Source: Atriophallophorus winterbourni (Eukaryota > Platyhelminthes > Trematoda > Plagiorchiida > Microphallidae). From it: a DNA stretch of 64,000 nucleotides. A model generated the notes under the pieces. The model saw only the letters and a program-made list of their open reading frames with translations, searched no databases and had not been told where the DNA came from. Location: contig JACCGJ010023536.1 of the NCBI GenBank assembly GCA_013407085.1, forward strand, positions 1 through 64,000, read 5' to 3'. The translations under genes were made by a program, and so were the position numbers. Numbering within the stretch: position 1 is the first letter of the stretch; every line of letters begins with the position of its first letter. This document shows, piece after piece, positions 1 through 11,320 of this stretch.

Positions 1-257
1 GCGGTGTTCAATAATGCAAGCAATAAGTGAAAAAATACGCAAATGTCTTAAGAAGATCAGCCTCATGGGAATTTATAATGCTGTTCGTGGAGGTAAGTGT
101 CAATACTGTTTTTAAACACGGTTAAAGATTCAGGGTGTCCGATGCTTCAGAAGTAGCTAATGATCAACAAATAATACATAGGCAGACTCGGTATACTCGT
201 TCGGGGCAATGCCATTAAAATAATGGTTAAAAAGTACGCTTGGAAAGAGATAAATTT

Positions 258-871
258 TTATTGATTCTGGGACGCATCCAAATCAACAACAAGTATTTCA
301 TCTTCAATCGTCACTCCCACGTTAGATTCTGTTTCTTCAGATACTTCAGTTAATCCTGAAGGGGCAATCATGTAGGGCGGGGTCGGATTGTAGCTGCAGT
401 CGTTCACAAAATCACGAAACTATATTCGCAATTGATTGAAAGCAGCTGCGGACAGCTTGCGCTCAGCCCGCTGAAGTAGCGGTTGCCAGCCTAAAACCCA
501 GGAATGATGGGCGTAAGATGTCATTGTCTGGTCAACATAACCTGAGGTTATTGGCAGCATTTCGTTGTAACATCTTTGCCAACGATTGAAAATGGGATAA
601 TTATCTGGAAGCCAATTGGTTAAGCGAATGAATTTCACTAACCCACGGAAAGACCTCGTGCGTTTCTGATATACAAAGCATGCCGACAAGGCAGAAGATA
701 ATCGGTGGAAAATGGACAATCACACTGCCAGGTGACTGTAGATACCTTGTATGTCTTGGAACCTTCAGTCACCGCGGATAATTCCTGTATGTGGACGTAA
801 GACATCAGATGGTTTTGCCGCAGGTGGGCGGTCAGCAATTCCACTGCTTTGGGTACTAACAGGGAGCACAT
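258..871 (-). pseudogene. SWIM zinc-finger protein 3' end (MULE-transposase-like), broken
   Basis: On the minus strand 871-638 encodes a SWIM-type zinc finger: CDC, then LPCRHALYI, giving the CxCx(n)CxH metal-binding pattern. This domain typically sits C-terminal to the catalytic core of MULE/FAR1-type transposases and of ZSWIM proteins. The coding continues in another frame at 719-420, with IRLTNWLPDNYPIFNRWQRC, the kind of tail that follows a SWIM finger. After a TAG stop at 420-422 the same frame stays open for 54 codons to a TAA at 258-260, ending in acidic sequence (EDEILVVDLD). So at least one frameshift and one in-frame stop break the gene. No DDE catalytic core was seen upstream (to about 1100). 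It may be a dead transposon end or a retired host SWIM gene; sequence alone cannot separate these. Confidence 0.6.
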
Positions 872-1174
872 TCCATCAAGCTCAGGGTGCTGAGGAATTT
901 CTGCAAATTATCAAAGTTAAGCTAACACAAACCTGGCATTTGGTGCTGTGCTCCGAATGTAATATGACGAACCAGTGGAGCTTTGAAACCTGGAAATAGC
1001 ACCTGCTGCTTCAACTAGGGATTCAAATTGTATGGGGTCGGCAACGGTTCAGACAATTTCTGCGAAAACCTGAACTAGCAAAATCGTTAAAATATGCTGC
1101 GTGTAGGCTATGCAGCGCTTTTTAAAGGGCGGCCAGATGCCATGATTGGTTTAAAAATAGACGCATTCTGATTC

Positions 1175-1729
1175 GTGCCCCTTGAACGGATTCTGATTTG
1201 TCAGCTAATATATACTTCGTGCCCGTGGACGCCTAGGTTGACCCCGAAAACCCAAACAAAGAAGGCTGCACGTGATGTGTGCAAAATTTGCAACAAAGGG
1301 GTAAGGGTCGTCAAATGTTTCAGCTGCCTGAGTAAAATACATGTCAATTGTGATAAAGCCCTAACAGAGGAAGTGGCATCGATAATCAACAACGTGGATT
1401 TCCCCAGTGTCTGTTACAAATGCACTTCATGTCGAAGCAAACAGTCTAGCGACAATCCACACAACGCTGCCTATGAGGCAAGGCTTGAGCCTCGGTTAGA
1501 AATTTTAGAAAATAATTATCGAATAATTGAGGAAAGGCTTAAAACCCTCTTGATGGATAAAATTGCCCCAGCGATTCAACCCGAAGCAGATGATGCTCAA
1601 GATAACAAAAAGCAATCTGAACTTCATCAATCGACGGAACTGTTGAAAAAAGTCAATAATGTACCATCGATTCCAGACTCAGGGGTTACGACCAACGAGC
1701 TCCCAGTGAACGCGTCTCATTCCAGATAG
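1175..1729 (+). pseudogene. CR1-1 ORF1, N-terminal part with PHD-like Cys/His finger
   Basis: An open frame of 184 codons. Around residues 35-80 lies CKICNKGV, CFSCLSKIHVNCDK and CYKCTSC: regularly spaced Cys/His pairs resembling a PHD/esterase-type zinc finger of CR1 ORF1 proteins. A charged, probably coiled segment follows (LEPRLEILENNYRIIEERLK), then a low-complexity linker. It ends at a stop at 1727-1729, after which the ORF1 reading is broken until 1911. ORF1 proteins of this kind bind element RNA in the retrotransposition particle. The start chosen is the first ATG of the open frame; the true start is uncertain because the first 25 residues do not resemble the other ORF1 copies here. 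Confidence 0.75.
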
Positions 1730-1910
1730 CTAACATTCGCCTAGATGGTGACTAAGGGTGACAAGTGTTTGGCGTTAGAATTGAGCCCCAAACCTCAGGC
1801 AAAAGAGGAAGTTCAAAACAAAACGGTTCCATATCACAGGGAGCAGAAAAATTAAATAAAATGCCTAAAACATTTTAAGTGTAATATGCACCAATATTCC
1901 TGAGATAGAG

Positions 1911-2633
1911 GTGACGCTCTTTCAAGAAAGGCAAAAGCATGGCCGTGAAAACTTGTTCTTCGTTTGTAATCGAATCGGCCTAGATGGTATACACCCCCCG
2001 TCGGTAACTCGAATAACTCGTCATACGAAATCCCCGAATCAAGATAAACCACGTCTTCTAAAAATCACCTTCGCCAACGAAAAGGACATGGAAAATATCC
2101 TACTAAATTCGTATTTGCTCCGAACGCAAAGTGACCTACCTAACCGTATATATGCTGACGTACCTTGGTGTGAAAGGTCAAAAGCATCGAATAGGTGGGA
2201 TCAAACAGCACCAAGGAGTATTATTTTGCTTGACGTTCCAGAAAATTTGGGCGCCACAACGGGCTTCGAAAACAAAGAGCACGACCGTAAACAATGGTCA
2301 TTTATAGCCGAAAATATCGGTTCCCAAAATTCTGTAGTTGTCGACACATACAGAATACCTCGTTCGCCGAACTATCACGGGAAAGGGGCAAATCCACTTA
2401 AGGTTACGTTTCTTTCAAGTAGCATGGCGAATGATGTTCGAAGCAAGCTAAAAGTGAACAGAAACAGGTTACCTGAAAACGTTAGACTGTGCAACTCAGA
2501 AGCCGCTGTTGAGGTCCACCTGGAGACTTTAATTACGCAATTATCCGAAACTGGTGCAAATTCGCCCGCGAAATTACTTCAAATTGCTTCAAAAAACGAT
2601 CTCGGTCCGACGTCAACATCGTCGGACCAATAA
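1911..2633 (+). pseudogene. CR1-1 ORF1, C-terminal part
   Basis: The second half of ORF1, 240 codons. It shares a recurring block with the other CR1 ORF1 copies in this window: KPRLLKITFANEKDMENILL, then DVPWCERSK, RSIILLDVPEN and TYRIPRSPNYHGKG followed by PLKVTF. The same order is seen at 48832-49122(-), 58900-59180(-) and 45780-46120(+), which ties these loci to one ORF1 family. The function is presumably nucleic-acid binding; the spacing suggests RRM-like folds, but that is inference. It ends 18 bases before the ORF2 reading frame opens at 2651. Confidence 0.75.
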
Positions 2634-2650
2634 ATACTAATACTGACTCA

Positions 2651-5440
2651 GTGTTACACTCTAAAAACTCACTTAAATGCATCTATACTAATGCTCAAAG
2701 TTTGTTCAACAAATTGACTGAACTGACCGAGCTGTGCAAACGATACACGCCAGACCTCGTTGCTGTTACTGAAACCTGGTTTCAATCCTGTATGACTGAA
2801 AGTGAACTCTCAATCCCCAACATGATGCTAATACGGAACGATCGCCCAAGAAAAGGTGGTGGTGTGGCTTTATACTGTCACGAACGGCTTCAGTGCATGA
2901 AAATTCACGATCCAAACCTTGATTTCGAAGATACCCTCTGGTGCAGTCTCACGAATGTGTCACAGGACGATTGCATTCTTGGAATCATATATCGCCCTCC
3001 AGCCTCGAATGATACTCAAAATGACAGGTTATTACAAGCGCTAAATTACGCCGGAGAGAAGCGTAGCTCGCAATTACTACTCATCGGGGACTTCAATCTT
3101 CCTCATCTCTTTGCCAGATCCGATCACCCTCTACACACATTTGATCACAAATTTCGTGAGGTGATCGACATGATTCCACTGCATAATCATGTGTTTGACT
3201 TTACTCATAGAAGAGGATCAGAGTTGCCATCAATTTTGGATCTAATCTTTACTTCAGAGAAAACAGCAGTTGAGGGTGTTGACTACATTGCGCCCCTCGG
3301 TCGGAGTGATCATCTGGTGCTAGCCTTTGAGTTTGTTTGCAGTGCTAGACGAGTTTGTGCGTCCTCCAAACAATTCAGAAAGATCGACTACGCGGGTCTA
3401 CGTGAATCGCTTGGGCTAGTAAATTGGCAAGAACTTGATCAGCACAACACCGAAACACAATGCAGTGAGCTCACGAAAATACTTCAGTCAAACATAGATC
3501 ATAATTCGCGATTTGTTGATGAACGACGGGCAAGTGACTTCCGATTTAAGCTTCGCAGTCGCACAAAAAATGGCTCGGGAAACGAAACTTTGCTTGGACT
3601 GAACACCGAAAAACCAGAACTGATGCCTCTTGGCAGCAATTTTCTAAAATTCGTAACAAAGTGAATGCTCTCGTCAAAGAGGACAAGCAATATTACCATC
3701 GCTCTCTGTCTTTGAAAATGGAAGAAAACACTAAACTTCTCTATCGGATTGTCAATGCTCGGTCCAGTGTGAAACCAGGGGTGTTTCCTGTTATTTCTGA
3801 GAATGGATTAACAGTCACAGCAAAGGAAACGGCTGATACTCTCGCTCAATTTTATGAAAATGTGTTTAGCCCGATAACGGTTAGGGCAAATGAGAATTTA
3901 CTGACATCGATTGTATCTCAACAACTGAATGATATTGAGATTAATTCAGCGATTATACGAAGACACTTGTGTCGACTGAACCCTAGGAAATCTCCTGGAG
4001 CCGATGGAATAACACCAGCACTACTAAAATCCTGTGACCAGCAGCTGTGTGAACCACTATGCCAATTGTTCCAACATTCCCTAACCGAAGGAGTGGTGCC
4101 AACAGAGTGGAAGACAGGAGTAATTTCACCAATTTATAAGGTGGTAGCCGTTCAGATCCCGCGAACTACCGTCCTGTCACCCTACTCCCCGTGATATCCG
4201 AAGTGATGGAGCGCATAGTGACGGAAAATATAGTTCATCACTTGGAATCACAAAATATACTATCTGTCGCCCAGCATGGGTTTCGTAAAGCTCGCTCCTG
4301 CTTGACAAACTTGCTGACGGTATTATACGATTGGACCCAAACGGTTGACGCAGGAGACAGTGTGCACGCGTGCTATCTGGATATGTCGAAAGCTTTCGAC
4401 AGAGTTGATCACTTCCTGTTGCTACGGAAGCTGAAACAGATTGATATTGACGGGCAGCTACTCGTATGGTTCGAAAGCTACCTCAATGGGCGCAAGGCAA
4501 CCGTTCGAGTTAACAGGGTACAATCACGAGCCATTAATACCTCCAGTGGTGTACCGCAAGGTTCCGTTCTCGGTCCAGTGCTTTTCTTAGTTTACATCAA
4601 TGATTTACCTGAGACGCTCTCATGCAAGGTAGTTCTTTTGCGGATGATGTTAAACTTTGGATGCGAATAAAATCAACTGCAGACTGCGTAAAACTGCAAA
4701 GTAATTTAGATGCACTACACGAATGGTCAGTTAGAAATAAACTGCCGTTCAATTTTCAAAAATGCAAGTTACTGCAAATCGGTAAGCCCTTTCAGTACGA
4801 ATATCACTTTGGGCAGACGATTTTGAGCTGGACCGAATCGGAGAAAGATCTTGGAGTCTGGATATGTGGCAGCCTAAAGAACAGCGTGCATTGTGAGGTC
4901 ATTTACAAGCGTGCTTCAAAGCTTCTAGGTATGCTTCGATGGATCTTCAGAACCTTTACGCCTGTAACGTTGCCAAGCATCATGAAGACCTACTTAATTC
5001 CCACAATGGAACATGCATCGCAAGGATGGATTCCGTGGATGAAAAAAGATATATTCAGATATACTTGACAGGATATATCATCGTGCAACTAAACTCGTGC
5101 GTGGTTTTCGAGACCTTACATACGAGGAAAGGTTGAAAAAGCTAAAGCTCCCCACTCCCCTTCAGCATAGACTTCGAAGTGAAGTTATCATTACTTACAA
5201 AATATAGAATACTCCAGATCATCCACTCAAACATTTGCTCAAATACCGTGAATCAGGAATTACACGTAGCCACTAAGCGGCACCACAAATTCCCCATTCC
5301 CGTACTAATTGTCGCCTATATTTCTATTGGGTACGTGTCTGTTTCCTGTGGAATGCCCTTCACCTCTCCCTGTATCCAAACATTCACTCGAACCTTGGAC
5401 ACTTATTTGTTACATAACGATTTGACTATGCCTGTGTATT
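2651..5440 (+). pseudogene. CR1-1 ORF2: endonuclease plus reverse transcriptase, frameshifted
   Basis: ORF2 starts in the frame opening at 2651. Endonuclease signatures: YTNAQSLFNKL, AVTETWF, GGGVALYC, GIIYRPP, IGDFNLP, LDLIFTS and GRSDHLVLAFE. The reverse transcriptase follows in new frames: LNPRKSPGADGITPALL (3961-4025), QHGFRKARSCLTNLL, motif A YLDMSKAFDRVDH, VPQGSVLGPVLFLVYINDLP, then motif C FADD at about 4635. Frames change at about 3565 (extra A in an A-run), 4138 (one base missing before GGT GGT), 4630 (one T missing) and about 5055 (two extra bases). Removing these would give one ORF, so the damage is recent and mostly indels in short runs. The catalytic Asp residues are still present. 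The C-terminal tail runs to about 5440. Confidence 0.85.
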
Positions 5441-5561
5441 GACTCAGGGTAAGCATATTAATTGACTCCAGTGGCATCGTATAATTGTTTTTTATACCTC
5501 CTATTGAACGCATATTTACTGTGATATGGTAATTGTGAAGCTATGTGCTTTTTGTGACCAT

Positions 5562-5588
5562 AAATTCTTGAATCTTGAATCTTGAAAA
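5562..5588 (+). repeat. 3' terminal heptamer repeat of CR1-1
   Basis: Three short tandem units of the type TTGAATC close the CR1-1 3' UTR. The same unit ends CR1-7 (52452-52478) and, inverted, CR1-9 (55284-55310). Short 3' repeats in place of a poly(A) tail are a known CR1 feature used to start target-primed reverse transcription. Confidence 0.85.
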
Positions 5589-6079
5589 ACTTGACACGCG
5601 CGTTCAAAAGCCTCCCGGTTGATATCCTAATTGCGTCGGGGTTATCTCATGTGGATTTCTGCAAAATCTGTGAAAAACAGGACGAGGTCTTGGTCACACA
5701 GACGGAGCAAATTAGAGAGGAACAGAAACGTAAGTTCGCCACTCTTTTAACATCTAATGATAAATGTAATTCTACTAGTTCTTTTGATAACAGTGCTAAA
5801 CAACATTCTAAAGTAATTAAATTATCAGATAGGCCGCTCTCGCAGACCGAACAAAGATTGTTGGAAAAAGGTTTAAACTTCTCACTAAGTAAAACGGTTT
5901 TAAAACCTGAAGATATCATGCCATGCGTAGAATCTACCTTAACTCAGCTACCGGAAACACAGGCAGATGCACTACGCAACTGTATAGCCAGTATTATTAA
6001 GAAACAACAGCCAGAAAGGTGTAACCTTACGTACGATGAACATGGGCACTTCTTAATCTGCGGAAAGAAGAGGGAATAG
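5582..6079 (+). pseudogene. PLE-a N-terminal domain
   Basis: 165 open codons. The block SDRPLSQTEQRLLEKGLNFS is the usual PLE N-terminal signature, followed by a helical region (VESTLTQLPETQADALRNCI) also found in PLE-c at 17800-17960(-). The frame stops at 6077-6079, but ITRADKGKATVILSK continues immediately in a second frame (about 6079-6125). The first ATG overlaps CR1 tail sequence, so the first few residues are not native to the PLE. Confidence 0.75.
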
Positions 6080-7500
6080 TGATCACTAGAGCAGACAAAG
6101 GCAAGGCCACCGTGATACTCTCAAAAGTGATTATAGAAATAAGGCTGAATCACACCTTGCGAAAGGTCCCTATGAAGTTATTGACAGAAGGAGAACCACG
6201 CCGATTATGAATAACCGTAAGCGGGTGATTTTGAGATACTTGCGTGGAATTAAGGAGGAACTTGGTGAGGCATTATGGTTCGGGCTATACCCGAAATCTG
6301 CTCAGAATCCTAGGTTCTTCGGGCTCCCAAAGATGCATAAGGTGGGGCTCTCTCTGCGACCTATCGTGGATGTCATTAGATCCCCAACACACGAATTAGC
6401 GAAGCATCTCGCTCATTTGTTGAAACCGCTAGTCGGAAACAAGAATTCTTTAATCAAGAACTCATTTGATTTCGTTCGTCGATTGAGTACAATAACGCTC
6501 GACGAGGATGAAATGATGATAAGCTTCGATGTAAGCGCCATGTTCACGAACGTGGACACCACGAGCGCTGTAGAATTAGCAAAAAATGCACTTAGTTCAG
6601 ACGCGACATTGACATATCGTAAAAACTTGTGTGTACAGCAAATCGTTAACGGTATAGCGATTTGTGTGAATATGAACCACTTTTTGTTTAATGGACAGTT
6701 ATATAAGCAAAAGGAAGGTTTAGCGATAGTTTCACCTATTTCCCCAGGGTTAGCGGATATGTACATGGAGCATTTTGAAGAGTTAGCTCAAACAATTGTT
6801 GCACTTTGGCCAAAGATATGGTAGCGTTATGTCGATGATACATTCGTCATCATCAAACGTGACAGATTAGAAGCATTCCATAGTTAGCTTAACAACCTGG
6901 ATCCCAAAATCCAAGTAACAAAGGAGATTGAATCGACATAAGGGACGCTTCCATTCTTGGACTGTCTCGCGCGAAAGCAGAATGGTAAAATATGCACTAT
7001 GGTCTATCGTAAGCCAATCGACACAGATGCGGTCTTGCGGCAATCATCAGTGCACCCCCAAAAGTATTTAATTCAGTTGCAAAATCGCTGTTCTACAAAG
7101 TTGAACGCTTGTCTAGCAATGCCATCGATAAAAAAGCGAGCCAATCAAGCCGTTAGTCGTCGACTTGCTGATCATGTTTACCCTAAGAGCCTAATTAAAC
7201 GCCAACTGAATCGGGTTAAATACCCAGTACTCAAAACGGAAAAAGTTTGGCGTGCAACAGTTTCTATACATTACGTTTAGGAAGCGTCAAAGCGGTTAAG
7301 TCGATTCTTGAATAACGCAGGTATACGAGTAACGTATAAAAGGGGTAGAACGCTCCGTTCGTTATTAACGCACCTTAAGGATAAAACACCTTCAGGCTGC
7401 GCCCCGAATTGCGTCTATAAAATCAACTGTAAGGGTTGCTCAAGAATCGAGAATCAAGATAAAAAGCTGATGCTTTACACGTACAACTGGATGACAACTA
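5589..7500 (+). mobile_element. Penelope-like element PLE-a, truncated
   Basis: A PLE lies head-to-tail after the CR1-1 tail. Coding order matches the family: N-terminal region with LSDRPLSQTEQRLLEKGLNF, then ITRADKGKATVI, then the PLE reverse transcriptase, then the linker and the start of the GIY-YIG endonuclease. Its open frame seems to start inside the CR1 tail at 5582, so the true 5' end of the PLE is missing or was displaced by CR1-1. The 3' end is lost: from about 7500 the sequence reads as a CR1 RT on the opposite strand. Stops and frame changes at about 6079, 6824, 6885 and 7280 make it inactive. Confidence 0.85.
6207..7490 (+). pseudogene. PLE-a reverse transcriptase and start of GIY-YIG linker
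   Basis: PLE-type RT related to telomerase RT. Visible motifs: FFGLPKMHK with LRPIVDVIRSPTHELAKHL, IKNSFDFVRRL, motif A ISFDVSAMFTNV, PISPGLADMYMEHFE, and motif C RYVDDTFVI at about 6825-6850 (read across a stop at 6824). Then LPFLDCLARKQNGKI and VYRKPIDTDAVL, the thumb, and GIRVTYKRGRTLRSLL with GCAPNCVYKINCKGC, which normally leads into the GIY-YIG nuclease. The catalytic GIY and YIG residues themselves are not recognisable before the sequence is cut near 7490. Motif A and C aspartates persist. Confidence 0.82.
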
Positions 7501-8165
7501 ATGCAAAAAGTAAGATGCTCCGTCAATGCGAACTCGCACGTGCCGATCGGTCAGATAATCTGTTAGCCACGATAGTAAGTTACCTGTTATTCCATATCGC
7601 ACTAGCTTTTGCAGAAGCAAGCTGTGATCGACCTGTCAAAAGCCTTTGAAATATAACAAGCATGTACCGTATAGCCTTGATCAAGCCACATCGTCCAATC
7701 ATTTAGTGTGATCAGTAAATTCGAAAGACAAGATCTGGTCCGGCGGAACCCGTGTTGTGCTGCTGACAAAAGAACTCGTGCTTCAAGCTGACCCACAATA
7801 CATTCAGATATAATGCGCTCCATAATTTTTAAAATACATGGTAGCATCGTTACAGGTCTGTAATTTGCTGCGTCAGAACGACGGCCACCTTTGTGAATTG
7901 GTGTTTCCACACCCGCTTCCCAAGCAAAAGGTACACAACCTTCACCGAGACTCTGGATGGAAACCGCAGCTAAGCAATTTGAAAGCTCTCTATAACGCAC
8001 ATGAAGAATCGCTGGGGTAATATTGTCCTCTCCAGGAGATTTCTTTCTATTCAATCGACGTATGTCTCGCTCTACCATCAGTTGATCGATCAAGGGCTCA
8101 GTTAGTGGTTCTACAGTGGATGATAAATTATGATGCAATAATTGCTTTTTAGGGCAGTAGACTTG
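7500..8165 (-). mobile_element. CR1 RT fragment (CR1-2) inside the PLE-a 3' region
   Basis: Minus-strand CR1 reverse transcriptase. Reading from 8165 down: LNRKKSPGEDNITPAIL, FAWEAGVETPIHKGGRRSDA, NYRPVTMLPCILKIMERII, QHGFRRTRSCLSNLL, ISKAFDR. A one-base loss at about 7635 shifts the frame; the next frame then continues as canonical RT (HSLLLQKLV, LLSWLTDYLTDRHVRV) to about 7505. Motif A has lost its Asp-containing LD pair (CYISKAF in place of CYLDLSKAF). No endonuclease, motif C or 3' tail is present, so both ends are truncated. The lower end marks the break in PLE-a. Confidence 0.82.
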
Positions 8166-8734
8166 AGAGTAAAAGCACGCGACCGCACAGGTAGCATATA
8201 CGTTTACCAAGAATATGTTAAACGTTATTCCTAATACAAACGTTCCACTCATTTACATTCGAACGTTCCATGATGCATTGTAAATAAGTAAACGTGTGAT
8301 TTTGCAATGAAAATGTTTTGGGATGTGATCTGATCTCAATTTACATAAAATTTGTTTTAATTAATTAATGATGATGTACCTTACAAAGAATATGATTCAA
8401 GCTCTAAACGGAGAGCAGCAACATGGGTTTTGGAATGTGGCGCATTTCCCTATTGTCCTCTCAAGCAATATTCGTTCACTAAGGAAAAAGTTACGGTAGG
8501 TTCGCTCAGCATTGGATATCTCACAATATTCCCGTTACGGTGGTTCATGTTTCAAGACTTTACACTGAAATCGATGAATGTTTGATTGCTCCAACAATCT
8601 AATCAATTTCGCCTTCATCGAAATTGAAAATTGAAGAATCCTGCTGGTGTTGTGTCATGTTATCGCGAACCTATTTTGATGTTCACATATATATATATAT
8701 ATATTTTAAGTAAGCGATGGGGATGTGAGCACCT
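8166..8734. other. AT-rich spacer, no gene recognised
   Basis: No coding similarity seen on either strand. It contains a short TA run at 8689-8706 next to a GGGGATGTGAGC segment that also occurs at 45168-45180. Confidence 0.5.
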
Positions 8735-9330
8735 GGACAAGGATTAGCATATCGCATGCCTTCGTTAGTGCTCTCAACCGGTTCAGATCGAAAAGCTTGC
8801 CATTACTTCGCGTGCGTAGGTAAATGCCTCCTTTCCTCGTCCTAAAAGCTTGCTTTAGAAGCAGAGCAAAGAAAATGCTGAACAGGTTGGAATCAGAAAC
8901 ATACCATTCTTTGCCGCCTCGTAAATTTCAATGGCTTCTGAACTGAAACCTTTAAAATTGACAGAGCATTTCATGCATGAGTGAAACGAAACAACAATCT
9001 TGATCAGATTCAGCGGACAGCAATTTAGATCAAGAATTTTGAAAAGGTGCTCCCTGCTGACGTAATCGAATGCCTTCGTTAAATCAATATAACCAGTGTA
9101 TAATGACATACGCTGTTCCTGACACTTTTGATGAAGTTGACTCAGGGAGATCTTCTCAATGGTTGTTCTTCCACTTTGGAAGCCATATTCAGATTCAGTG
9201 TAAATTCTATAAGCTAAAAATTGTAGCCGGAACTGTACTACATTAGCAAACAATTTGCCTACAATATTCAGAAAGGAGATTCCTCTGTACTTGTTACGGT
9301 CGCCTTTATACTACTTTCAAATTACCCAAT
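8735..9330 (-). mobile_element. RTE-type LINE reverse transcriptase fragment (RTE-a)
   Basis: From 9330 down the minus strand reads KYRGISFLNIVGKLFANVV, then YGFQSGRTTIEKI, motif A GYIDLTKAFDYVSREHLFKI, VNFKGFSSEAIEI, a damaged motif B (KNGMFLIPTCSAFSLL where KQGCVLAPTLFGI would be expected), then NGKLFDLNRLRA. This is the LINE family often annotated next to craniofacial-development-protein-2-like endonucleases; I call it RTE-type but the exact clade is uncertain. Motif C and the C terminus are missing. About 0.6 kb remains. Confidence 0.75.
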
Positions 9331-9399
9331 TGCAAACACACAGGTCCTTTTCTTCCATTGTTTACTCCATGATTTGGTCAACTGACTGTTATCTGTAAG

Positions 9400-9780
9400 A
9401 AAAGCCAGGTTCGCAATCAATCCGCATGATATTAGAATTTGCACATTCGAAGGAAGGAGGTTTTCTGAGGTCAAGACCTCCAAATCATTCACGTCGATTC
9501 GTAGCAAAATGCAATCATTACCATTGGTGCCTGGACTCTATATTTTTATATCATCGTTCATGCTGATCCGGAACAGTATTGTCCTAATCGCCGATCCTTG
9601 CGGAACACAGCTAGTGATGTCAATTTGCTTCGACAATAGGCCATCCACAGGGACTCTTTTGTATCGGTTTCTAAGGCAATCACTTATGCATGTGTACAGC
9701 TTCTCAGCATGACAATGTTTAAGTGGCGTGTACAAGAGTAAATTGTGATTGATCATGTCCAAAGCTTTACAAATTTTTAA
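9400..9780 (-). mobile_element. LINE reverse transcriptase remnant, CR1/Jockey-like
   Basis: The minus-strand frame at 9762-9538 reads DMINHNLLLYT, YTCISDCLRNRYKRVPVDG, then IDITSCVPQGS and ILFRISMND: RT motif B (VPQGS) and the segment after it. This differs from the RTE-type copy next door, which has KQGCVLAP here. The motif A start and motif C are not clear. The neighbouring frame at 9507-9322 may be its continuation but shows no certain motif. Confidence 0.55.
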
Positions 9781-10755
9781 GATCTAATGCGAAATTATAT
9801 TTCACTGATCGCATAAAAATCTCACGGATGATAATATGAATTTCTGTGCTTAGTGTGAAAGGAAAGGCTTCCACTGGTTTGGATAATCCATTTTGTCAAA
9901 TTAATAGACAAATGCCAAAATACACAATCAAAAGTGTTTGCAAATAAATAAAGTATAACCAAATAAATTTGAATGATTTTGAAAAGAAACTTGAATGCAA
10001 CCGATAAGATCATTTGTAGGTTAAATATTTTAGATCGCAAACGTAATCCTCGTTTGATTAAGAGTGATTTTGAGTTCAGTGAACGCGATCACGTAGCACC
10101 CAACTCACTACCTCATATTGACGGCTTCACTAGGCACTACGATTAAACCTAAGAGTGTCTTAAAGTCATGCAGAACTGCGTAAAGACGGATTTTCACTCG
10201 AAAAATGAAATTTTATTTACTTCCTTATCGTCATGTCAAAAAGAAACTGATGAGCGTTCAACTCGATGAGTTAGGAATTAACTAAACGTTTTCTTAAAAC
10301 ATTCGCGTTGTTGTGTGCTTGATATTGATTTGTGACATCAATTCGATCGATTTTTGCGATATTCAACTAACGTTTCGTTTATTTCCTATACTTTCAAACG
10401 TGCACCACAGTGCACTGGTCATTTGAGCGCCTTTAGCAAATGACTCAAAATCACTCTGAGTTTCTTTCTTTCAAGATAGTGGTAAACAAGTAGCGATTAT
10501 ATGCCGCTGTTGTATGCATATGGGACGAATAACCTGTTAAAACGCATGTGCTTAAACTTATGAAGAATAATGTTTTACACATGATCATGAACCAAATTGC
10601 ACCTTTGGAGAAAACTCATGCAACTGAGCATTTTAGTTCATGATCACGTGTTTAAACACTATCTAAATGTTTCGGAAAATGTAATTAAACAAGTTGGTCA
10701 TGCCAACGTCATCCAACAATTATATGAAAGCGCAGCACGTTTACCGTTCTTCTAA
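9781..10755. other. non-coding AT-rich stretch
   Basis: I see no protein similarity, no tandem array and no RNA gene. ORFs here are short and read as chance frames. Confidence 0.5.
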
Positions 10756-10856
10756 TGTTTCAAACGCATGCGGATCCTGATCCTACTCTCACTACCTGAT
10801 AAGTGCAAACAATAGGACCCCTGTCGTATGGTTTGTGTGATGGAAATGCATGTAAT
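10756..10856 (-). repeat. R1 dispersed ~100-bp repeat
   Basis: A copy of the R1 family, inverted relative to the 61764 copy. Shared blocks: GCATGCGGATCCTGATC, GATAAGTGCAAACA and TGTGTGATGGAAATGCATG. Confidence 0.65.
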
Positions 10857-11042
10857 TAAGCATTTTATTTCAAAGTTTTTCGGAAGACATTTGTAGGATT
10901 TCTTCAAAACATTTTTATGTAACGTTTCAAATCAGAAACAGCGTCAAGATTCAACGTCTCTACCGGCAACAGATTACGTTGTTGTTGTTTGCCTCCTTCG
11001 GTCGATGTCGACCATCGATGTACATCACAATCAAATGAATTT

Positions 11043-11261
11043 TCATGTTTTATATCTTTTTGAATGACCAAACAGTCCGATTCGGGAGGAACATTCTCTT
11101 TCGCAGCGCATGAAACGGTGGTCAGAACTCTGTTGTAGAGAGTCAGTTACACGCTGGCGACGTGATCTGCGTTTAACAGCCAAGAGCTGTATCTCCTCAT
11201 CCCCAGCTTGCAGACGACGCTTTACACAATGCCTCCAAAGGGAGCGGTCAAGTGCTTCCAT
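11043..11261 (-). pseudogene. RTE-b C-terminal zinc-finger-like tail
   Basis: 72 open codons: LDRSLWRHCVKRRLQ, basic sequence (VKRRSRRQRV), then CERECSSRIGLFGHSKRY. Members of this LINE family often end in an FxCxxCxRxCxSRIGLxxHxRxC finger; here the Phe-x-Cys start and the final Cys are changed, so zinc binding is doubtful. It lies in another frame from the RT at 11321-11713, so a frameshift falls near 11290. Confidence 0.65.
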
Positions 11262-11320
11262 ATCTCTTTCGAAACGTCTTTTTATCGCAATTGTGGTCTG
11301 CCCAATGGTTCACTTTCTAA

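Larger units (their letters stand above)
1170..5590 (+). mobile_element. CR1-clade non-LTR retrotransposon (CR1-1), near complete
   Basis: A two-ORF LINE in CR1 order: ORF1 with a Cys/His finger and an RNA-binding-type region, then ORF2 with an apurinic-like endonuclease, reverse transcriptase and a C-terminal tail, then a short 3' UTR ending in tandem TTGAATC-type heptamers. Length (about 4.4 kb) matches a nearly complete CR1 element. The 5' edge near 1170 is estimated from the first recognisable ORF1 sequence. Several frameshifts and stops mean it is dead. It abuts PLE-a directly at the 3' tail. No clear target duplication was found, as is common for CR1. Confidence 0.88.

Noticed and set aside
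5582..5640. CR1-1 and PLE-a as one composite autonomous element
   Set aside because: Both keep separate, complete-type domain sets, and the CR1 tail is the ordinary 3' terminus; adjacency is better explained by insertion.
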